A DNA stretch of 14,570 nt from Bacteroidales bacterium (lineage in GTDB: Bacteria; Bacteroidota; Bacteroidia; Bacteroidales; VadinHA17), in contig JALOMM010000011.1 in NCBI GenBank assembly GCA_025455535.1, forward strand, positions 1 through 14,570, written 5' to 3'. A model generated the notes under the pieces. It did no database searches. It worked only from the letters and a program-made list of their open reading frames with translations, and was not told where the DNA came from. Positions 13,029-14,570 of the stretch are shown here, in pieces (positions within the stretch are counted from its first letter, which is position 1; each line of letters starts with the position of its first letter). Made by a program: the position numbers and the translations under genes.

Positions 13029-14570
13029 ATGAACGATTCACGTTTTCAGTCCGATGAGTGGAAAATCATTGAAACGCGGTTTGATCCGGTGAGAGGTCGT
13101 GACTCCGAGAGCATCTTTTCTCTCGGTAACGGCATGATGGGCCAGCGCGCCAACTTTGAGGAGACATATACGGGTGACTCCCTGCAGGGCACATACGTGG
13201 CAGGAGTCTATTATCCTGACAAGACCGTCGTGGGATGGTGGAAGAACGGCTACCCGGAGTATTTCGCCAAGGTGCCTAACGCCCCGTCATGGACAGGGAT
13301 CGAGGTAAAGATAGACGGTGAGACGCTCGACCTCGCCAGCTGCGAGGTAAAGGAATTCCGCAGGGAGCTTGACATGAGGGAGGGCCTCCTGACAAGGAGC
13401 TTCACTGTTGTCATGCCCTCCGGAAGGACAGTCAGCGTGACGGCCCGGAGGTTCCTTTCGATGAGTGAGCCTGAACGTGCAGCCATAAGCTATTCAGTCA
13501 CAGTCACAGGCGGAAGCGGGAAGATAGAGATATCACCCTGGCTGAACGCCGATGTACATAACGAGGACGCCAACTACGGCGAGAAGTTCTGGGAGAACGA
13601 AATGGCAGAGTGCGACGGTATGAGGGCTGTGGTGGTGGCACAGACACGTAAGACGGGCTTTGTCGTGGCCACGGCGATGGAAAACACTCTGACGGTCAAC
13701 GGTTGGGCTGCCTCTGTGGCACCGTCGGTAACAGCCGGAAAAATGACAGCACACTGCACCTACACCTGCGACTACTCCCCTGGCGATATCTTCGAATTAA
13801 GAAAATATGTTGCCGTACTCTCCTCTATGAATCATCCTGCTGAAAACATTGGCCGCGAGGCGATGACGGCAGCCGGTGAAGCGGCTCAGAAAGGTTTTGA
13901 CGCCATGCTTCAGAGCCACAGGGATGCATGGAGTGCCAAATGGGAACATGGCGACATTGTCATCAGGGGTGACATTGAGGCCCAGCAGGGGATCAGGTTC
14001 AACATCTTCCAGCTTAACCAGACCTACACCGGAGAAGATCCGAGACTCAACATAGGCCCCAAGGGATTCACGGGGGAGAAGTACGGCGGAAGCACTTACT
14101 GGGACACAGAGGCGTTCGCCTTTCCGTTCTACCTGAGCACTGCCGATACGCATGTCGCACGCAACCTGCTGCTTTACAGATACAAGCATCTTGAGAAGGC
14201 AATGGAAAACGCCGGCAAGCTGGGTTTCTCCGGCGGTGCTGCGTTATACCCTATGGTGACAATGAACGGCGAAGAGTGCCATAACGAGTGGGAGATAACA
14301 TTCGAGGAGATACACCGTAACGGCGCCATCGCCTTTGCCATCTTCAATTATGTCAGGCATACCGGCGACCATGATTACCTCGCCGGCTACGGGCTGGAGG
14401 TGCTTATCGCTATCTCCCGTTTCTGGGCGCAGAGGTGCAACTGGTCTGACGAGAAGAAAAAATATGTTATCCTAGGCGTCACGGGGCCCAACGAGTATGA
14501 GAACAACGTCAACAACAACTGGTACACCAACACGCTGGCCAGATGGACGCTCAGTTATACGGTCTCCTCG
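13029..14570 (+). CDS. GH65 maltose phosphorylase (3' end outside window)
   Basis: 514 codons are visible, open to the window edge; GH65 enzymes are usually about 750-800 residues. The start is ATG 13029 (MNDSRFQSDEW); an ATG at 13022 overlapping the pgmB stop is closed at once by TGA. An N-terminal beta-sandwich (to about 270) precedes the alpha/alpha barrel. FSLGNGMMGQRANFEE near residue 35, GFTGEKYGGSTYWDTEAF (~340-358) and GPNEYENNVNNNWYTN (486-501) are family hallmarks. Glu489 is the predicted general acid, matching Glu487 of Lactobacillus brevis maltose phosphorylase. The phosphate-binding residues lie beyond the window. The enzyme splits maltose with phosphate into glucose and beta-glucose-1-phosphate, saving one ATP per disaccharide compared with hydrolysis. 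NEYENNVNNNW favours maltose over trehalose or kojibiose, but specificity in GH65 is easily misread. Confidence 0.93.
   Translation, partial: MNDSRFQSDEWKIIETRFDPVRGRDSESIFSLGNGMMGQRANFEETYTGDSLQGTYVAGVYYPDKTVVGWWKNGYPEYFAKVPNAPSWTGIEVKIDGETLDLASCEVKEFRRELDMREGLLTRSFTVVMPSGRTVSVTARRFLSMSEPERAAISYSVTVTGGSGKIEISPWLNADVHNEDANYGEKFWENEMAECDGMRAVVVAQTRKTGFVVATAMENTLTVNGWAASVAPSVTAGKMTAHCTYTCDYSPGDIFELRKYVAVLSSMNHPAENIGREAMTAAGEAAQKGFDAMLQSHRDAWSAKWEHGDIVIRGDIEAQQGIRFNIFQLNQTYTGEDPRLNIGPKGFTGEKYGGSTYWDTEAFAFPFYLSTADTHVARNLLLYRYKHLEKAMENAGKLGFSGGAALYPMVTMNGEECHNEWEITFEEIHRNGAIAFAIFNYVRHTGDHDYLAGYGLEVLIAISRFWAQRCNWSDEKKKYVILGVTGPNEYENNVNNNWYTNTLARWTLSYTVSS

Overview
The window looks like a chromosomal segment from a member of the Bacteroidota, probably Bacteroidales-like and anaerobic or microaerophilic. 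Four candidate promoters fit the phylum-specific layout (TTTG-like -33, TANNTTTG -7, 18-19 bases apart). Start codons generally lack a Shine-Dalgarno sequence. The gene content (DPSL-type thioferritin, [4Fe-4S] class I fumarase, sphingosine-1-phosphate-lyase-like enzyme, GH65 maltose module) fits the same group. The assignment is inferred from these features; no marker gene for taxonomy lies in the window.

Layout. 1-291 (minus) is the N-terminus of a DsbD-type thiol:disulfide interchange protein, cut by the window edge. Divergent from it, 527-4903 encodes a 1458-residue fusion of two activase (ASKHA) domains, a DUF2229-like region and an HgdB-like region. This is an ATP-driven low-potential electron-transfer protein of the 2-hydroxyacyl-CoA dehydratase/activase superfamily with unknown substrate. 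5036-6487 is a PLP-dependent sphingosine-1-phosphate-lyase-like enzyme. 6821-8542 is a compact peroxide-defence operon (perR, thioferritin, peroxiredoxin) with a textbook promoter, a perfect 7-1-7 PerR/Fur-type operator just before the perR start, and a strong terminator. 8600-10213 (minus) is class I fumarase. 10795 to the right edge is a maltose operon: sugar transporter, beta-phosphoglucomutase and GH65 maltose phosphorylase (cut by the window end). It would import maltose, phosphorolyse it to glucose and beta-glucose-1-phosphate, and convert the latter to glucose-6-phosphate.

The most unusual structure is not a gene. Nearly every larger gap holds a short degenerate tandem array with a 7-base period, yet the unit sequence differs from array to array (GATTTGC, CGGTCTT, GAATTAG, CACAGGG/CAAGGGG, CCAGGAA). 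One array sits in frame inside the central loop of the transporter gene. Because 7 is not a multiple of 3, copy-number change there would shift the frame. The arrays also create long spurious open frames, including a false 113-residue N-terminal extension of fumarase. They resemble the heptanucleotide STRR repeats known from cyanobacteria; I do not know of a systematic description in Bacteroidota.

Other points of interest are the asymmetric tandem activase domains, a Fur-family regulator that keeps its sensing site but only one Cys of each structural-zinc pair, and a 13-1-13 palindrome of unknown function upstream of the maltose operon.
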